The notes: generated by a model from the letters alone, not told the origin. A stretch of DNA of 64,000 bases from Sphingobium bisphenolivorans (GCF_000412635.1 NZ_ASTG01000005.1:1-64000); one strand, 5' to 3'; counted from the stretch's first letter, positions 53,044 through 62,367 are shown. Numbers and translations are program-made.

Positions 53044-53774
53044 ACGCTTCCCTTTCCAAAACTGCCCAGTCCCCGGTCCGTGCCGCACAGCCGGTCCCAG
53101 AAGCGGAAATAAAGCCCGTAGTTGCAGGCATATTGCTCATGGTGGCGCTGATGATGGCTGGCCGTGATCAACCAGCGCCCGAGCGGCCCATGCACCAGCC
53201 CGCGCGGAAACAGCTCCCAGCCCATATGGTTGGTGACGCCCATGATCGTCATGATCGTCAGCACCGCAGCGAGCGCGCCGACATGGATCGGGATGAGGAA
53301 GGTCAGCGCCGGGATCACTACCGCGCCGCTTAATGCTTCCCATGGATGGAAGCTCATTGCCGCCCACGCCGTCGGCGGGCGGCTCGCATGATGCACCGCG
53401 TGGGCGATGCGGAACAGGCGCGGCCGGTGCATCCAGCGGTGCGTCCAGTAAAACCAGCTGTCGTGGAGCAGCAGGTAGAGCAGCACCGAAAGCGGCAGAT
53501 ACCAGAGCGGGAAGGCCCCGGGATCGGTGTAGATGCGGGTCCACCCCCGCTCCTGCCAGCCCCACGCGATCACGCCAGCCGGCACGCCGTAGATGAGCGC
53601 CGAAGCCAGCGACCAGCCGATCTCGCGCCGGATCTGTTGAGCAAGGCCGCTATAGAGTCCCGGCTGCCGAACCTGCGTCGCCAGAGCGAAGCCGCCGCTG
53701 GTGAGCAGATAGCGCACCCCCACAATCACGCTCATGGCAAGGGCGGAAAGGAGGACGGCTACGATCATCGTCAT
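53040..53774 (-). CDS. sterol desaturase/fatty acid hydroxylase superfamily protein
   Basis: 244 residues with about four membrane helices. The di-iron histidine clusters are HDSWFYWTHRWMHRPRLFRIAHAVHHASRPPTAWAAMSFHPWE and SHHQRHHEQYACNYGLYFRFWDRLCGTDRG. It should hydroxylate or desaturate a lipid such as a sterol, hopanoid or carotenoid-like substrate. It is coupled to the DUF2141 gene. The substrate is not known. Confidence 0.91.
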   Translation of the reverse strand: MTMIVAVLLSALAMSVIVGVRYLLTSGGFALATQVRQPGLYSGLAQQIRREIGWSLASALIYGVPAGVIAWGWQERGWTRIYTDPGAFPLWYLPLSVLLYLLLHDSWFYWTHRWMHRPRLFRIAHAVHHASRPPTAWAAMSFHPWEALSGAVVIPALTFLIPIHVGALAAVLTIMTIMGVTNHMGWELFPRGLVHGPLGRWLITASHHQRHHEQYACNYGLYFRFWDRLCGTDRGLGSFGKGSV

Positions 53775-53801
53775 CGACTATAGGCAAGCCGCCGCTTCAG
53801 G

Positions 53802-54695
53802 TCACCCCGTCCTTGGCCTGCCCTGTCGATAGCTTCCCAGCATCCGCACCCATTTGCTGTGGAACTCCAGCTCCGCCAGCGCCCGATCGACCGCCGCATC
53901 TCCGGGCATGCCCTCGATATCGCAGTAGAATTCCGTGGCGGCGAAGCTTGCGCGGCGCTGATAGCTTTCCAGCTTGGTCATGTTGACGCCATTGGTCGCA
54001 AAGCCGCCCATCGCCTTATAGAGCGATGCGGGAATATTCTTCACCTCGAACAGGAAGGTGGTCATGACCGGCCCCGCATCGGCGGCGGGCAGCTTGGGCT
54101 CGCGCGCGAGCACGAGGAAGCGCGTCATATTGTCGTCGCTGTCCTCGATATTCTCGGCGACGAGTTGCAGGCCATAAAGCTCCGCCGCCAGCGCTGGCGC
54201 CACGGCCCCCTCGCCAGCCGTCCGCGTCTCGGCAACCAGCGCCGCGGCGCCCGCCGTGTCCGCATAGACCACGGGCTGAATGCCGCGCGCGCGCAGATAA
54301 TGCCGGCACTGGCCCAGCGCCTGCGGATGGCTGACGGCGCTTTTCACCGGGCTTGCGTCGGGCGCCATCAGGCAATGGCGGATGCGCAGAAAATATTCGT
54401 CGACGATGTGCAGCCCGGATTCGGGCAGCAGGAAGTGCATGTCGGCGACCCGGCCGTGCAGGCTGTTCTCGATCGGAATGATCGCGCGCGCGGCATCGCC
54501 ATTGCGGACCGCATCGATCGCGTCCTCGAATGCAAAGCAGGGCAAGGGCGCGCAATCGGGCGCGTAGCCGAGCGCGGCCAGATGCGAATTGGCGCCGGGC
54601 GCGCCTTGGAAAGCGACGGCGCGGGCCGGGTCGGCTGCGGCCTGCTCAGCCATCTGCGCGACAAGGACGCGGGCGGGTGCGGGATAATTTTCCAT
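53802..54695 (-). CDS. pheA: prephenate dehydratase
   Basis: Makes phenylpyruvate for phenylalanine. 297 residues. Catalytic features are VAFQGAPGANSHLAALG, IPIENSLHGRVADMHFLL, SHPQALGQC and NMTRFLVLAREP (TRF motif). The C-terminal ACT domain has GVNMTKLESYQRR, where the usual ESRP Phe-binding motif is ESYQ, as in related alphaproteobacterial enzymes. Feedback control by Phe is likely but this variant could weaken it. Confidence 0.95.
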   Translation of the reverse strand: MENYPAPARVLVAQMAEQAAADPARAVAFQGAPGANSHLAALGYAPDCAPLPCFAFEDAIDAVRNGDAARAIIPIENSLHGRVADMHFLLPESGLHIVDEYFLRIRHCLMAPDASPVKSAVSHPQALGQCRHYLRARGIQPVVYADTAGAAALVAETRTAGEGAVAPALAAELYGLQLVAENIEDSDDNMTRFLVLAREPKLPAADAGPVMTTFLFEVKNIPASLYKAMGGFATNGVNMTKLESYQRRASFAATEFYCDIEGMPGDAAVDRALAELEFHSKWVRMLGSYRQGRPRTG

Positions 54696-54881
54696 GGATG
54701 AGGAGCGCGCTTAGGCATTCCGCCACGCGCGCGCAAGCATCCGTGCGCGCCTGTGCGGCAAGAACCGTGCGCAACGTCTTTCAACCATGCTTGCGCGTTC
54801 CCCCTTGCGTCATTATGGCAGCGCGCTAGAGGGGACGCGCGCCAAGCGGCCAGAACAGAAATATTGGGGAATTCAAGCGAA

Positions 54882-55538
54882 ATGAGCGATCGTTTCAACA
54901 CCGCCGCCGGTTGGGCGTTGTTCGCTGGTATCGTCGCGCTGGGCGGCGCGATCGTCAGTTCCAAATATTTCCACGAAGAGCGGCCCGAGAAGATGGGCTA
55001 TGCGATCGAGGGCGTGGAAGCTGAAGGCGCCGGCGGCGCTGCCAGCGGCCCCGGCCTCAATACCCTGCTCGCCAGCGCCGACGTCGCGGCGGGCGAAAAG
55101 GTCTTCGCCAAGTGCGCTGCCTGCCACACGGTCAACCAGGGCGGCGCCAACGGCATCGGCCCCAATCTCTACGGGACGGTCGGTGAAGCCGTCGCGCAGG
55201 GCAAGGGTGGCTTCGCCTTCTCCGACGCGCTCAAGAAGAAGGGCGGCAGCTGGACCTTCGAGGCGCTGGACCACTGGTTGACCTCGCCGCGCGAATTCGC
55301 GCCGGGCACCAAGATGACCTTCGCTGGCCTCGGCAACCCCGCCGACCGCGCGAACCTGATCGCCTATCTGAACGCGCAGGGTTCGAACCTCCCCCTCCCT
55401 GCAGCGGATGCCGCTCCTGCCGACGCCAGCGCCACGCCGGCCGAGGCCGCCGGCAATGCCACCAACGCCGCCGAAAGCGTCGAAAGCAAGGCCCCGGCGA
55501 ATGCCGCTCCGGCGAGCGGCCCCGCTGCTGCCCACTGA
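54882..55538 (+). CDS. cycM: membrane-anchored class I cytochrome c
   Basis: 218 residues from the ATG at 54882. One N-terminal helix (residues about 9-28, AAGWALFAGIVALGGAIVS) serves as membrane anchor, with the heme-binding CAACH in KCAACHTVNQGG (residues about 82-93) and the sixth ligand Met in GTKMTFAGL. An Ala/Pro-rich tail of about 50 residues follows the domain. Related cytochromes (CycM, c552) link the bc1 complex to the terminal oxidase. Confidence 0.92.
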   Translation: MSDRFNTAAGWALFAGIVALGGAIVSSKYFHEERPEKMGYAIEGVEAEGAGGAASGPGLNTLLASADVAAGEKVFAKCAACHTVNQGGANGIGPNLYGTVGEAVAQGKGGFAFSDALKKKGGSWTFEALDHWLTSPREFAPGTKMTFAGLGNPADRANLIAYLNAQGSNLPLPAADAAPADASATPAEAAGNATNAAESVESKAPANAAPASGPAAAH

Positions 55539-55548
55539 TTTCCGATCG

Positions 55549-55579
55549 CCCCGCCTCGGATCGATCCGGAGAGGCGGGG
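55549..55579 (+). terminator. GC-rich hairpin after cycM
   Basis: Perfect 9-bp stem CCCCGCCTC / GAGGCGGGG, 10 bases after the stop. No T-run, so its role in ending transcription is likely but not proven. Confidence 0.5.
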
Positions 55580-55734
55580 AGGCGGGGAGCCATCTCCGAC
55601 TCTGAGGTCAGGCTTGACCTCGAGGGATGGCTTTGCCGAACTCCATCTGCCGCGTTCGCTGGTACAAGGAGCGCGGCGAAGCTCAGCTTCCATCTCGCCG
55701 GTGGCGACTCTGACCCTCTGACCACGCCGCTGCG
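55580..55734. other. gap between cycM and the arsenic operon
   Basis: About 155 bp with no supported gene or clear structure. It separates convergent transcripts of cycM and arsR-aqpS-arsC and could mark an insertion boundary, but no repeats are seen. Confidence 0.35.
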
Positions 55735-56145
55735 TCACGGTCGCATGACTTCGCCATCCTCCTTCGTGAAATGATCGGGCAGACGCTCCAGCAGCGTCAA
55801 GGCCATCTCGGACGGACGGCACAGCTTCGTGCCTTTGGGGGTGACCACGATCGGCCGGTTTACAAGGATGGGGTGTTCAACCATCGCCGCAAGGATTTCA
55901 TCTTCAGGCACTGCTTCGTCCAACAAGCCGAGCTCGGCGGCAGCTGTCCCCTTCTCCCGCAGGACGTCGCGCGGTGCTGCGCCCATGTCGGACAGCAAGC
56001 GCTCCAGCAGGGGTCGGGTCCAGCCGACATCGCGATAATCTATGACATTGGGGACATATCCCGCCGCCTCGATCATAGCCAGCGCGTTGCGTGACGTTCC
56101 GCAATCTGGATTGTGATAGATCGTGATCGGGAAAACATCAGACAT
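55735..56145 (-). CDS. arsC: arsenate reductase (glutaredoxin-dependent)
   Basis: 136 residues from the ATG at 56145. Arsenate is reduced to arsenite with the catalytic cysteine in ITIYHNPDCGTSRNALAMI (residues about 7-25) and the conserved ILVNRPIVVTPKGTKLCRPSEM that binds arsenate. It overlaps the aqpS gene by 8 bp and is last in arsR-aqpS-arsC. No arsB or acr3 pump is present; the aquaglyceroporin replaces it. Confidence 0.95.
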   Translation of the reverse strand: MSDVFPITIYHNPDCGTSRNALAMIEAAGYVPNVIDYRDVGWTRPLLERLLSDMGAAPRDVLREKGTAAAELGLLDEAVPEDEILAAMVEHPILVNRPIVVTPKGTKLCRPSEMALTLLERLPDHFTKEDGEVMRP

Positions 56146-56806
56146 GAGATGGCTCCTCCTTGATGAGCCAGCCGAACAGCAGCAGCGCACAAAAGGCGCC
56201 CGCGATCTGGCTGACGATGAACAGCGGGACCGACGATGGTGCGATGCCGGCGAAGCTGCGGGTAAGACTGCGAGCAACGGTGACGGCGGGATTGGCGAAT
56301 GACGTCGATGCCGTGAACCAATAGGCCGCGCTTATGTAAAGCCCGACCGCCGTGGGCGTGAATTCGGGCCGCGACCGCTGCGTGGTCAAGATCGTGCCGA
56401 TCAAGCCGAAAGTAGCGATAGCTTCGGAAAAGCCTTGCCCCCCGCCGTCGCGCAGTTTGATGGAGATTTGCCATATCTGCTCACCGAACATCGCGTGCGC
56501 AGCCCATACCCCCATCACAGCTCCCCCCAGCTGAGCCGCTACATAAAATATCGCGATCGCAGGCGGGGTTTCTCGGCGGAGCAGGAAAATAAGTGTCACC
56601 GCGGGGTTGAAGTGAGCACCCGATAGGGGCGCGAACATGTGGATCAGAACGATCAGTCCGGCACCCGTCGCGATCGTATTGGCCAACAATGCAATCGCAT
56701 CATTTCCGGCCGCAAGGCGCTGACCCATGATGCCCGAACCAACGACGATCATGAGCAACATGGCCATGCCCAACATCTCAGCGGCGATTTTCCGGCCGAG
56801 CATCAT
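56138..56806 (-). CDS. aqpS: aquaglyceroporin for arsenite efflux (AqpS-like)
   Basis: 222 residues with six membrane helices and two half-helix NPA boxes, HFNPAVTLIF (residues about 66-75) and FANPAVTVARS (about 170-180). In Sinorhizobium meliloti an AqpS encoded next to arsC lets arsenite leave the cell, and the same arrangement is seen here. It overlaps arsR by 4 bp. Base composition is somewhat less GC-rich than neighbours, which may indicate transfer. Confidence 0.9.
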   Translation of the reverse strand: MMLGRKIAAEMLGMAMLLMIVVGSGIMGQRLAAGNDAIALLANTIATGAGLIVLIHMFAPLSGAHFNPAVTLIFLLRRETPPAIAIFYVAAQLGGAVMGVWAAHAMFGEQIWQISIKLRDGGGQGFSEAIATFGLIGTILTTQRSRPEFTPTAVGLYISAAYWFTASTSFANPAVTVARSLTRSFAGIAPSSVPLFIVSQIAGAFCALLLFGWLIKEEPSHV

Positions 56807-57168
56807 TGGGGTGAACAGCGGTCAGCGACGTCCGCAATACCGACGAGCGGGGCGCATATTTCCGGCTGTCCCCCGCAGCAGTCGGAAACAAGGAAACCGA
56901 GAAGATCACGCATCGCTTCGTAGTCGGCAGAGTAAATGATGGATCGCCCTTCCCTGCGAGAGCGGATCAAGCCTGCATGCGCCAAAATGGTGAGATGGGT
57001 CGAAAGCGTGTTCGGCAGCACCCCGACATCACGGGCAATCTCGCCGGCTGCCATACCTTCCGCGCCTGCTCGAACAAGTAGCTGGAACACCGCCAGCCTA
57101 TGGACATGCGCAAGCGCCGATAATGATTCGACTACGTCAGCCACCGGCGCCATTTCACACTGCGCCAT
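56803..57168 (-). CDS. arsR: ArsR family metalloid-responsive repressor
   Basis: 121 residues with the winged helix DVVESLSALAHVHRLAVFQLLVRAGAEGMAAGEIARDVGVLPNTLSTHLTILAHAGLIRSRREGRSIIYS. A C-terminal cysteine pair, DCCGG (residues about 98-100), with Cys5 and the late cysteines, is suited to As(III) binding and lies outside the classic helix-3 CVC site. AGGAG lies 10 bases before the ATG. First gene of the arsenic operon. Confidence 0.92.
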   Translation of the reverse strand: MAQCEMAPVADVVESLSALAHVHRLAVFQLLVRAGAEGMAAGEIARDVGVLPNTLSTHLTILAHAGLIRSRREGRSIIYSADYEAMRDLLGFLVSDCCGGQPEICAPLVGIADVADRCSPQ

Positions 57169-57183
57169 CGGCAGCGAACTCCT

Positions 57184-57219
57184 GATTCGATATTTCGATA
57201 TTTTCCGAACTATCGAATC
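57184..57219. promoter_or_regulatory. ArsR operator candidate
   Basis: A perfect 9-bp inverted repeat GATTCGATA / TATCGAATC with an 18-bp AT-rich centre, 15 bases upstream of the arsR start. It is the most AT-rich stretch nearby and overlaps the likely promoter, fitting autorepression by ArsR. Confidence 0.7.
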
Positions 57220-57308
57220 AAATCGCCCATGACAATCGCAGTTACGGCAACCGCCCAGCCTTCAAAATGTCTGCTGCCAACCGACCTCTTTTGTCGGCTC
57301 CCAGCCGC

Positions 57309-58625
57309 CTATCGTTCCGCGACCAGCAGCTTGTCGATCTTGCGCCCGTCCATATCGACCACCTCGAAACGCCAGCCCTGATCGTCCACGAAGTCGCCGA
57401 CCTCGGGCAAACGCTTCAGCAGCCAAAGGGCGTGGCCGGCGACAGTCGCATAATCGCGATGTTCGGGCAGATCGATGCCGATGCGTTCGGCGAGCAGGTC
57501 GACGGGCATTTGTCCGGACACCAGCAGGCTGCCATCCTCCCGCTCCACCAGATCGGGGTCGCTGGCATCATCCAGGTCGGACGCGAAATGACCGGCGATG
57601 GCGGATAGCAGGTCGGCGGGCGTCGCTATCCCCTCAAAATGTCCATACTCGTCATGCACCATGACCATCGGCACGTCGGACCGCCGCAGCACCTCCAGCG
57701 CGTCCATCGCGTCAACCTGATCCGGCACCACCTCGACCCGGCGCATCAGCGCCTCCAGGTTGAGCGCCTCGCCCCGGAACAGCGCCGTCATGATGTCGCG
57801 TGCCTGCACGACGCCGATGATGTCTTCGACCGTGCCCCGGCCCACAGGCAGCCGGGTATGCGGCGTGTCCAGCAGCTTGGCGCGTATCACCTCATCATCG
57901 GCGGCGATGTCGATCCAGTCGACATCCATGCGCTGGGTCATGATCTCCCGCACCGGCCGATCGGCCAGCCGCACGACGCCGGAGATGATCGCGCGCTCGC
58001 TTTCCTCGATCACCCCGGAGCGGCTCGCCTCGGCGACGATGAGATGCAGTTCCTCCGCCGTGACATGCTGTTCTGACTCGCGGACCAAGCCCAGCAGGCG
58101 GAAGATCAGCGCGCTCGAGCCGTCCAGCACCCACACGATCGGCGCGGTCAGCTTCGCCAGCCAGATCATCGGCGTCGCGACCAGCACCGCAATCGGCTCA
58201 GGCGCGCGCAGGGCAAATTGCTTAGGGACCAGCTCACCGATAATCAGCGAGGCATAGGTGGTCAGCCCGATAACGAGCGCAAAACCCATTTTCTCTGCCG
58301 TGCCCGGCTGCAAACCCAGCGCCTGCAACCGCTCCCCGACCGGCCCGCCCAAGCTGGCCCCGGAATAGGCGCCCGCCACGATGCCGATCAGCGTGATGCC
58401 GATCTGCACAGTGGAAAGGAACTTGCCCGGATTCGCCGCCAGTTCCAGTGCGGTACCGGCGCCGCGACGGCCAGCCTTCTGCATCGCTTGAAGGCGCGGC
58501 TTGCGGGCGGAGACAATCGCCAGCTCGGACATCGCAAAGACGCCGTTCAGCGCCACCAGCGCGAGGATGATGATGAGATCGACCCATGGAAAGGGCGTCG
58601 GAGCGTGCGGGGGGATCGTGGCCAT
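57309..58625 (-). CDS. CNNM/CorC-type membrane protein with CBS domains
   Basis: 438 residues. N-terminal DUF21 region with four membrane helices (WVDLIIILALVALNGVFAMSELAIVSARKPRLQAM and GKFLSTVQIGITLIGIVAGAYSGASLG are typical), then two CBS domains (residues about 215-335, IMTQRMDVDWIDIAADDEVIRAKLLDTPHTRLPVGRG) and a CorC/HlyC C-terminal domain (DYATVAGHALWLLKRLPEVGDFVDDQGWRFEVVDMDG). Possibly Mg2+ or other cation transport or sensing. Confidence 0.93.
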   Translation of the reverse strand: MATIPPHAPTPFPWVDLIIILALVALNGVFAMSELAIVSARKPRLQAMQKAGRRGAGTALELAANPGKFLSTVQIGITLIGIVAGAYSGASLGGPVGERLQALGLQPGTAEKMGFALVIGLTTYASLIIGELVPKQFALRAPEPIAVLVATPMIWLAKLTAPIVWVLDGSSALIFRLLGLVRESEQHVTAEELHLIVAEASRSGVIEESERAIISGVVRLADRPVREIMTQRMDVDWIDIAADDEVIRAKLLDTPHTRLPVGRGTVEDIIGVVQARDIMTALFRGEALNLEALMRRVEVVPDQVDAMDALEVLRRSDVPMVMVHDEYGHFEGIATPADLLSAIAGHFASDLDDASDPDLVEREDGSLLVSGQMPVDLLAERIGIDLPEHRDYATVAGHALWLLKRLPEVGDFVDDQGWRFEVVDMDGRKIDKLLVAER

Positions 58626-58779
58626 GGCGGTCAGCGGCCACCTATAGCCGCAATCCTTACAATTTCACAACCACTCCCTCATTTCCGGTTCAGTTCGCGG
58701 GTGGAACAAATGATGTCGTTCGACGATTGGAATGCCATTCGTCCCGATCGGACGGCAAAAGAAAAGGGAATTGAAATTC

Positions 58780-59460
58780 ATGCGGAATCTTCATCGCATC
58801 GCTGGCGCCGCGGGTCTTGCCGCCATGCTCGCAACCACCGCCTGCACCACCGATCCCCAGACCGGACAGCGCAGCATCTCCAAGGCCGCGATCGGCGGTA
58901 TCGGCGGCGCTTTGGGCGGCTATCTGCTCGGCGATCTGGTCGGGGGCCGGCATGACCGGACCGAGAAGATATTGGGTGCGGGCATCGGCGCGGTGGCTGG
59001 CGCGGGGATCGGCGCCTATATGGATGCGCAGGAACGCAAGCTGCGGGAGGAGACGGCCGGCAGCGGCGTGGACGTGATCCGCGACGGCGACAATCTGGTG
59101 CTGCGCATGCCCTCGGGCATCACCTTCGCCACCGACAGTTCCGCGGTGCAGACCCAGTTCCAGCCGACCCTGAACGACGTGTCTTCAGTGCTGGCGCAAT
59201 ATCCCAAGACCTATATCGACGTTTACGGCCACACCGACAGCGACGGCGCCGACGCCTATAACCAGTCGCTTTCCGAACGCCGCGCGCAGGCTGTGGCCGA
59301 CTATCTCACCACGCACGGCGTGCAGTCAGCCCGTATCGCAACGCGCGGCTTCGGCGAAACGCAGCCCATCGCCTCCAACGCGACGGCGGAGGGCAAGGCG
59401 TCCAACCGCCGCGTCGAAATCAAGATCGCTCCGGTGACCGAAGCAGACGTCCGCGCCTGA
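58780..59460 (+). CDS. OmpA-domain lipoprotein with glycine-zipper
   Basis: 226 residues from the ATG at 58780. Lipobox ATTAC (cysteine about residue 22) is followed by a glycine-zipper segment (IGGIGGALGGYLLGDLVGG, residues about 37-55; GAGIGAVAGAGIGAYMDAQERKLREE). The C-terminal OmpA-like peptidoglycan-binding domain has TYIDVYGHTDSDGADAYNQSLSERRAQAVADYLTTHGV and NRRVEIKI. It should tether the outer membrane to peptidoglycan. It starts 155 bp from the divergent CNNM gene. Confidence 0.93.
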   Translation: MRNLHRIAGAAGLAAMLATTACTTDPQTGQRSISKAAIGGIGGALGGYLLGDLVGGRHDRTEKILGAGIGAVAGAGIGAYMDAQERKLREETAGSGVDVIRDGDNLVLRMPSGITFATDSSAVQTQFQPTLNDVSSVLAQYPKTYIDVYGHTDSDGADAYNQSLSERRAQAVADYLTTHGVQSARIATRGFGETQPIASNATAEGKASNRRVEIKIAPVTEADVRA

Positions 59461-59468
59461 TCTAGGGG

Positions 59469-59494
59469 GGGGCGGCGCTGCCACGCGCCGCCCC
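59469..59494. terminator. hairpin between convergent OmpA lipoprotein and marC
   Basis: GGGGCGGCG / CGCCGCCCC, a 9-bp perfect stem in the 36-bp gap; likely a shared transcript end though no T-run is seen. Confidence 0.55.
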
Positions 59495-59496
59495 AT

Positions 59497-60114
59497 TCAA
59501 AAGCTGGCCTTCAACCCGTCGATCACGAACTGGGCCGCCAAAGCTGCAAGCAGCACACCCAACAGTCGCGTGATCACCGCCTCGATCTTGGTACCCAGTC
59601 GTGCCATGATCGGCCCGGCCGCTAGCAGCGCCCCCAGCATCAGCAGCAGCGTCACAACCACTGCGCCCATCACCACCAATCGCTCGGTGATGCCCTCTGC
59701 CCGCGACATGAGCAGCATGACGGTGGCGATCGATCCCGGCCCTGCGATCATCGGCATCGCCATCGGGAAGACCGACACATCCTCCACCTCTGGCGTGTCC
59801 GCGATCTTCTGCGCCCGACCCTCGCGCCTTTGCGTCCGCTTTTCGAACACCATGTCCATGGCGATAATGAACAGCATGATCCCGCCAGCAATCCGGAAGC
59901 TGTCCAGTTGGATACCCAGCAAGCCCAGCAACTGCTTACCCCACAGCGCGAAGACCAGCAGGATTCCCGCTGCAATGCCCACGGCCCGAATGGCCATCGC
60001 CCGCCGCTGCGCATGGCTCGCCCCGGTGGTGAGGCTGGCATAGATCGGCGCGCAGCCCGGCGGATCGATCACCACGAAAAGGGTGACGAAGGCGGAAATG
60101 AACAGTTCGGTCAT
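59497..60114 (-). CDS. marC: MarC family integral membrane protein
   Basis: 205 residues with six predicted helices. Family pattern: FISAFVTLFVVIDPPGCAPIYASLTTGAS, RIAGGIMLFIIAMDMVFE, VFPMAMPMIAGPGSIATVMLLMS. Function unknown despite the historic multiple-antibiotic-resistance name. The ATG overlaps the stop of the gene before it (ATGA), and it is the last gene of the yggT-yggU-folD-hypothetical-marC unit. Confidence 0.93.
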   Translation of the reverse strand: MTELFISAFVTLFVVIDPPGCAPIYASLTTGASHAQRRAMAIRAVGIAAGILLVFALWGKQLLGLLGIQLDSFRIAGGIMLFIIAMDMVFEKRTQRREGRAQKIADTPEVEDVSVFPMAMPMIAGPGSIATVMLLMSRAEGITERLVVMGAVVVTLLLMLGALLAAGPIMARLGTKIEAVITRLLGVLLAALAAQFVIDGLKASF

Positions 60115-60761
60115 GCGCCGGCTGCGACCTGGTCGTCGATCACCAGATCATAGCCCGCGCCGTTCCATGCCCGCACGGTTATATGGCGGCTGCCGTCGGT
60201 TTTCACGTCAGCGGCCCAGATCAGGCTTTCATCGCGCGGCACGGCGGCCTTGCCGACGCCAGCGGGCGGCGCTCCGCCTTCGCCCACCGCGCGGCGCTTG
60301 CAGGTGGCGACCTTGCCTGTCAGGAACTCCGGCGCAGGCCGGGCCGTCGCAAGCTTGTCGCCATGGTCCATGACCCACTTCCATGCGCCCTTCTTGTCCC
60401 GTTGCCAGACGGTCGTGAAATAACCGACCGAGCCGTCCGGGCGGGTCCAATTGCCCGTGCTCGCCGCCAGATTGCCATCGCAGGAAACATAGATGGTCGA
60501 GGGTGTCCAACTGACCGAGACCGGCGGATCGGCGCGCCCCTTCAACCATTGTTTCGCCAGCACCCGCTGCGGCACGAACATCACCGCCTCTTCCGCCGCC
60601 GTCTCGCGGAAGGCGGTCCATTGCCCTTTTGCCTGCGCAAGGCGGTTGAAGGCAATTTCGGCGGCGAAGACGGAACTCGGATCGGGCTGGTAGCGCATCG
60701 GCGGCCGCGCACCCATCAGGGCGAACGCCGTCAGAACGAGGAGCGCCGCCCGGCCCTTCAC
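60111..60761 (-). CDS. secreted or periplasmic hypothetical protein
   Basis: 216 residues from GTG at 60761, which overlaps the folD stop (GTGA) and has GGAGGGG upstream. A signal peptide ([20 protein letters not shown]) is followed by a DUF4440/NTF2-like looking domain ([34 protein letters not shown] ... [22 protein letters not shown]). The C-terminal part includes a single cysteine. It lies between folD and marC, both 4-bp overlaps. No enzymatic residues recognised. Confidence 0.75.
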   Translation of the reverse strand: MKGRAALLVLTAFALMGARPPMRYQPDPSSVFAAEIAFNRLAQAKGQWTAFRETAAEEAVMFVPQRVLAKQWLKGRADPPVSVSWTPSTIYVSCDGNLAASTGNWTRPDGSVGYFTTVWQRDKKGAWKWVMDHGDKLATARPAPEFLTGKVATCKRRAVGEGGAPPAGVGKAAVPRDESLIWAADVKTDGSRHITVRAWNGAGYDLVIDDQVAAGA

Positions 60762-61651
60762 AGCCCCTCCGGCTTCTCCAGCCCCGAACGGGCATGCGCG
60801 GCCACCAGCGTGTTGCGCAGCAGCACTGCAATCGTCATCGGGCCGACACCGCCCGGAACCGGCGTGATCGCACGGACATGAGCCAGTGCCTCGGCGGTGG
60901 CAACGTCCCCGACGATGCGGCTCTTGCCATCCTCTGTGTCGGTGACGCGGTTGATGCCGACATCGATCACCGTCGCACCCGGCTTGATCCACTCGCCCTT
61001 CACCATCTCGGGCCGGCCCACCGCAGCAACCACGATGTCGGCGCGATGCACGACAGAGGCGATGTCGCGGGTCCGGCTGTGCGCGACCGTGACGGTGCAA
61101 TTTTCCGCCAGCAGCAGCTGCGCCATGGGCTTGCCGACGATGTTGGAGCGGCCCACGACCACGGCTTCAAGGCCGCTCAGGTCGCCCAGCTCATCCTTCA
61201 GCAGCATGATGCAGCCAAGCGGCGTGCAGGGAACCAGCGCGTCCTGCCCGGTCGCGAGCAGACCGGAATTGACGACATGGAAGCCATCGACGTCCTTGGC
61301 CGGGTCGATCGTGCCGATCACCGCCGCCTCGTTGATGTGCGGCGGCAGCGGCAGCTGGACCAGAATGCCGTCCACCCGATCGTCGGCGTTCAGTTCCTCC
61401 ACCAGATCAAGCAGTTCCTCCTCCCCGATGCTGGCGGGCAGCTTGAACTCCATGCTCTCCATGCCGACGGCGACGGTCATCTTGCCCTTGTTGCGGACAT
61501 AGACGGCGCTTGCCGGGTCTTCGCCGACCAGCACGACCGCCAGCCCCGGCTTGCGGCCGGTGCGCCCCTCATAGGCAGCGACGCCATCGGCCACCTTGCC
61601 CCGAAGCGTTTCGGCGAAAGCCTTGCCGTCGATGATCTTGCCGATGGTCAT
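60758..61651 (-). CDS. folD: methylenetetrahydrofolate dehydrogenase/cyclohydrolase
   Basis: 297 residues. Interconverts methylene- and formyl-tetrahydrofolate. Motifs: [84 protein letters not shown] and TVAHSRTRD, then [15 protein letters not shown]. It overlaps yggU by 4 bp. Confidence 0.97.
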   Translation of the reverse strand: MTIGKIIDGKAFAETLRGKVADGVAAYEGRTGRKPGLAVVLVGEDPASAVYVRNKGKMTVAVGMESMEFKLPASIGEEELLDLVEELNADDRVDGILVQLPLPPHINEAAVIGTIDPAKDVDGFHVVNSGLLATGQDALVPCTPLGCIMLLKDELGDLSGLEAVVVGRSNIVGKPMAQLLLAENCTVTVAHSRTRDIASVVHRADIVVAAVGRPEMVKGEWIKPGATVIDVGINRVTDTEDGKSRIVGDVATAEALAHVRAITPVPGGVGPMTIAVLLRNTLVAAHARSGLEKPEGL

Positions 61652-61977
61652 GCTGCTTCAACCTGTTCCCTGATGATGGCGGAGAGGCGCGGCCATGCCA
61701 ACGCCTCACCGCCTCCCTTTATCCGAAGCCGCTTTAGCCGGTTGGTGTCGCCGGATTCCAGAAAAATCGCGCTGCGTGGCCAGCTCAGCCGTTCTGCGAG
61801 CAGAAGGATGAGCGCCGCATTGGCCCTGCCCTTCTCCGGCACCGCGCGAACGCGGGCGGTGAGCCATTGCGCGCCCTTCTCATCCGTCCAGCAGCCGCCG
61901 ATATTATCCTGGCTCGCGCCCGGCGTCAGCCGGACAGAGAGGATCAGGTCCGCTCCGTCCCGGCCGCAGACCGTCAC
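61648..61977 (-). CDS. yggU: DUF167 (YggU) family protein
   Basis: 109 residues with the family pattern [16 protein letters not shown] ... [51 protein letters not shown]. Small soluble protein of unknown function, usually beside yggT. It overlaps yggT and folD by 4 bp each. Confidence 0.9.
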   Translation of the reverse strand: MTVCGRDGADLILSVRLTPGASQDNIGGCWTDEKGAQWLTARVRAVPEKGRANAALILLLAERLSWPRSAIFLESGDTNRLKRLRIKGGGEALAWPRLSAIIREQVEAA

Positions 61978-62264
61978 ACCAGCCCAAAAAGCGGCGGCAA
62001 TATGGCCTGGCGGACGATCAATATGCCGAGCAGCACGACCATGGGCGACAGGTCGAGCGCGCCTAGGTCAGGCAACACCCGCCGGATCGGGTTATAGATG
62101 GGCGCTGTCATCCGATCCAGTGCGACCATCACGGTGCGGACGCCATTATTCGACAGATTGACAACGTTGAAGGCGATCAGCCAGCTCATGATGGCCTGGA
62201 TGATGATGATCCACCACAGCACATCGAGCAGGATGACGATGATCTGATAGAGCGCGTAGGCCAT
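61974..62264 (-). CDS. yggT: YggT family membrane protein
   Basis: 96 residues with two helices (ALYQIIVILLDVLWWIIIIQAIMSWL and SPMVVLLGILIVRQAILPPLF) and the conserved NPIRRVLP in the loop (the start is the ATG at 62264). Family members are linked to osmotic stress and cell division. First gene of the unit ending in marC. Confidence 0.92.
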   Translation of the reverse strand: MAYALYQIIVILLDVLWWIIIIQAIMSWLIAFNVVNLSNNGVRTVMVALDRMTAPIYNPIRRVLPDLGALDLSPMVVLLGILIVRQAILPPLFGLV

Positions 62265-62367
62265 GTGGTCTCCGAATTGGTTGAAGCCCGCTCTAGCCGA
62301 GGGAGCGGTCGGCCCACAAGCCGTCAAAGCTCGCCCAAGGGGGCGTTAAGTGCCTCAAGCCAAGACT

